Translations under genes and position numbers: made by a program
NCBI GenBank assembly: GCA_012841485.1
Contig: DUUU01000588.1
Span: forward strand, 1 to 6,804
DNA: 6,804 nucleotides
Reading direction: 5' to 3'
Source: Armatimonadota bacterium
GTDB taxonomy: Bacteria; Armatimonadota; JAAZEB01
The notes under the pieces: generated by a model
What the model saw: the letters and a program-made list of their open reading frames with translations, nothing else
Databases searched by the model: none
Told to the model about the DNA's origin: nothing
Shown: positions 5,401 to 6,804 of the stretch, piece by piece
How positions within the stretch are numbered: position 1 is the stretch's first letter
Layout of the letters: each line of letters opens with the position of its first letter

Positions 5401-6766
5401 GGAGCGCGTGGTGGTGCGTGGAAAGCAGCGCCACGAGGTGCAAATCCCGCCCAGCGCCACTCCGGGCCAGCGGATCTGGGTGCAGAAGGAAGGCAGCTGG
5501 ATCGACTTCACCGTCGTGCCCCTGGCGGAAGCCGACGCGACTCTCGCGGGGAACACCGTGCGCGTTACTCTCACCAGCAACATGCCTCGGCCAGCGCAGT
5601 TCCTCGTGAAGATGGCTGGCAAGGAGCAGAGGGTGCGCCTGGAGCCGCGCACGCCTGCGGCGGTCAGCGTCGATCTCGGGGCGCCGACCGATGAATCGGC
5701 CGATGTGCTGGCCATCGAGGTGAGCGCCGGCGAGCTAAGCCAACGCTTTGAGCGCGGGCTATGCACGTTGCGCGCCGTGGCGCCGTTGGTGGAGCTTCCG
5801 GAGAAGTGGACCGGCGGCATGTGCCTCCGCGGTGGCAAGGAGACCACCGACTTTGGGGAGACAAAGGCCTACGTCGCCGTGCGAGATACCTCCTCCGGGG
5901 AAGTGACCAAGAAAGCGATCTTCATGCACCCGCCCTATATCGGTGGCACGGGGTACTGCTTTGCCGTCTACGATCCGGTGAAGCTTCCGGCCAAGCCCGC
6001 GTCCGCCTTCCGCGCGGTGGTGGGCAAGGGCGACGGCAGCTATGACGGCGATGGCATCCTCTATAAGCTGGTGGTCATCGATGAGACAGGCCAGGAGAAG
6101 GTCGTCGCCGAGAAGCTGGTCACCAAGCACGAGTGGACGCCAATCGAGGCGGACCTGAGCGCCTGGGCGGGGAAGACGATCCGCCTGAAGCTGATCTCGG
6201 ATGTGGGGCCGGGGGATGATTCCACCGGGGACTGGGCGAGCTGGGCAGAGATGCGCATCGAGACGCTGACGCCCCTTCTCTACCGAATCCTCGATCCGGA
6301 TGCCGAGGCCTACCGGCGGCTGCCGGCGCCCTATCCGGCGACCGGCCTGAGCGTGGCGGACCTGCGTCAAGCGAAGTCGGGATGGCTGCGCTACGATGGC
6401 AAGGGCCTTGCCGGAACCGGGGAGTACGCGACGGAGGCGGTGCTCAACGGCATCTCCCTCGGGCACATGGCCCCGGCGGGAGGCAGCGAGACCAAGGGCA
6501 TCTTCGAGGAGCGGGTAGGCGTGCGGCTCACCCCGGAAGCGATCCGCTCTCTTGGGGTGCGCAACCGGTTCGCCATCCGTAACCCGCGGCGCGACTGCTT
6601 CAGCGTGCGCCGCTTCTGGATCGAGCTGGAACTGGCCGATGGCCGGCGCTGCTCCTCGGAGATCACGGCGCCCACTTACACCCAGCCTATCGGGTGGCTG
6701 TACTCGGAGGGCATCGCCGTGCCGGAGAACGGCGAGATCAGCGTCGATATCTGGTTCCGCTTCTGA
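2408..6766 (+). CDS. Large secreted glycosidase-like multidomain protein (1452 residues), uncharacterised
   Basis: The start at 2408 gives a signal peptide: R3, a hydrophobic core at residues 4-17, and likely cleavage after VIAA (A18) before EEP. Domains as I read them: 42-200, a carbohydrate-binding-like sandwich that opens with VDFEEISGW and closes with VLYFDNLAV, as in CBM11-type modules; 205-480, a beta-rich region; 487-780, an (alpha/beta)-barrel-like domain with WGMTEVVVTDHETGW (517-531), YNNYTDFAPVNEYW (572-585), AYCDVHT (633-639) and VYSEGNHHS (682-690); 825-985, a beta domain with TVTVANGS and LDLPPNGYCGW; 985-1115, Ig-like strands; about 1140-1290, an NPCBM-like module (FRAVVGKGDGSYDGDG at 1201-1216, DWASWAEMRIE at 1275-1285); 1320-1452, another sandwich. 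The layout resembles retaining alpha-glycosidase groups such as GH101/GH129 and DUF5696 proteins. D636 and E684 are then candidates for nucleophile and acid/base. This is inference; the substrate is unknown. No dockerin, sortase or PEP-CTERM signal is seen at the C terminus. Exported glycan-active protein is a fair call; the exact family is not settled. Confidence 0.8.
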   Translation: MVRILMALLLATTAVIAAEEPVGKRPYEMEWANRTEDHQPPLVDFEEISGWKVEGHNSVASLVRTREQQLWGKYVAKLTYRATASGGPEVRIMPPQPIPITQPFDAVTLWIYGNTWGYARDATTPSVGITVLFEDAEGEEFGVYLYHVDWKEWNLLHKRLTPEQIARAEKGARFTGILISGGRNKEDRVLYFDNLAVYKEEFPPLKFEPRPQRGIPMFPGQSVGTNTGPGKLPFPTRLETILPDNLAKEFKTFFRAESAPAAYLFSYVGPDGKLTYRLQPKTGTWSDLTAQWTPANGKPGPVIRPCAGGGVYLQTPDGPKPPEKIELLSARVEDNVPTLRYRVAVDGLSAEVTYAYRLWNKSLVIDTICLGGQVGEVRYGRALRLQNPRLVTNPYYRAEGGRPAVAVSGPASAPLFLTGNTDWYLSNASSMWAANEISDEGVLYNGGTRYRPKTDGKRNDCYDRFFVTLSPYYEEMLPTIPNPESPWKHITGTRLWRAYGAGNRENDARHWKDCHRWGMTEVVVTDHETGWRDGGESFTFRTKPAPGKGGDKGQYDYARLMQDTLGFIYGPYNNYTDFAPVNEYWHTDMVSRTSDNQLQHAWMRCYAPKPARAVEYCALLAPQIQKKFQFSTAYCDVHTAVAPWTRVDYDARVPGAGTMAATFYSFGEIMLHQKKAWNGPVYSEGNHHSFYSGLTDGNYAQDQDYRIAENPWLVDFDLRKMHDLCCNFGMGNPEMFYTRNAFRTAQDADKDTWVDRFLAATVAFGHPGFLTYNGGFQNALRSYYMLQQLHSRYCLESASEILYADAKGQLLNTSAAVASGAYKRSQVVTRYSKGTVTVANGSPTERMVVTAYGRKLDLPPNGYCGWTADGAIEVISSDGSGHRSDYAVTPAYIYVDGRGHFARFPKAGGNGIGICRILGKGQYEVLLYKDSDCGFAVRASSAVALDRERKPIGPAKLRTARGLTYVIPVEGAFSYLLSAGAPSAAVALSSDRAEVFAGERVVVRGKQRHEVQIPPSATPGQRIWVQKEGSWIDFTVVPLAEADATLAGNTVRVTLTSNMPRPAQFLVKMAGKEQRVRLEPRTPAAVSVDLGAPTDESADVLAIEVSAGELSQRFERGLCTLRAVAPLVELPEKWTGGMCLRGGKETTDFGETKAYVAVRDTSSGEVTKKAIFMHPPYIGGTGYCFAVYDPVKLPAKPASAFRAVVGKGDGSYDGDGILYKLVVIDETGQEKVVAEKLVTKHEWTPIEADLSAWAGKTIRLKLISDVGPGDDSTGDWASWAEMRIETLTPLLYRILDPDAEAYRRLPAPYPATGLSVADLRQAKSGWLRYDGKGLAGTGEYATEAVLNGISLGHMAPAGGSETKGIFEERVGVRLTPEAIRSLGVRNRFAIRNPRRDCFSVRRFWIELELADGRRCSSEITAPTYTQPIGWLYSEGIAVPENGEISVDIWFRF

Positions 6767-6804
6767 GACGGCTTCATACCCGTTGATCCCCCGCGTGTGG
6801 GCGC

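Noticed and set aside
6738..6766. C-terminal ISVDIWFRF as an outer-membrane beta-barrel insertion signal
   Set aside because: The alternating pattern with a terminal Phe is suggestive, but the preceding domain looks like a soluble sandwich and no series of membrane strands is seen.
6767..6804. Terminator after the large gene
   Set aside because: CCC and GGG near 6788-6801 could start a stem, but the window ends before it can be judged.

Overview
The window is GC-rich (by eye well above 60 %) and carries three genes, all on the + strand, each separated from the next by about 260 bp of non-coding DNA. The gene content is a DUF4838-type glycosidase-like protein, a nucleoside hydrolase of the DTDIGSDIDDA type and a very large secreted glycosidase-like multidomain protein. 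The combination, with clear Shine-Dalgarno sites, suggests a bacterium from a polysaccharide-degrading lineage of the Armatimonadota / Planctomycetota / Verrucomicrobiota-Lentisphaerota kind. I lean towards Armatimonadota, but this is inferred from gene flavour and not proven by any marker in the window.

Layout. 1-984: the 3' part of a DUF4838-family gene; its start lies upstream of the window. 985-1243: a 259-bp intergenic region with a GC-rich hairpin just after the stop codon and a clean inverted repeat (GGTTCG-TTAT-CGAACC) shortly before the next gene. 1244-2146: a complete nucleoside hydrolase gene with a strong ribosome binding site. 2147-2407: a 261-bp intergenic region that is unusually structured, with alternating poly-G/poly-C tracts, several perfect hairpins, a nested stem-loop and five copies of GGCATCC or its complement. 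2408-6766: a complete gene for a 1452-residue exported protein with a signal peptide, an N-terminal carbohydrate-binding-like sandwich, a central (beta/alpha)-barrel-like glycosidase domain with a candidate Asp/Glu catalytic pair, and further C-terminal beta modules including an NPCBM-like one. 6767-6804: 38 bp of trailing DNA in which I see nothing that can be called.

How it may work together (inference): the two glycosidase-like proteins would attack glycans outside the cytoplasm, and the nucleoside hydrolase, which has no signal peptide, would cleave an N-glycosidic bond inside the cell. No transporter, regulator or sugar-catabolic gene is visible, so an operonic utilisation locus cannot be shown. 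The most unusual part of the window is non-coding: the two intergenic regions have nearly the same length, share short motifs in the same order, and each sets a hairpin upstream of a strong ribosome binding site. They may be diverged copies of one leader or repeat element.
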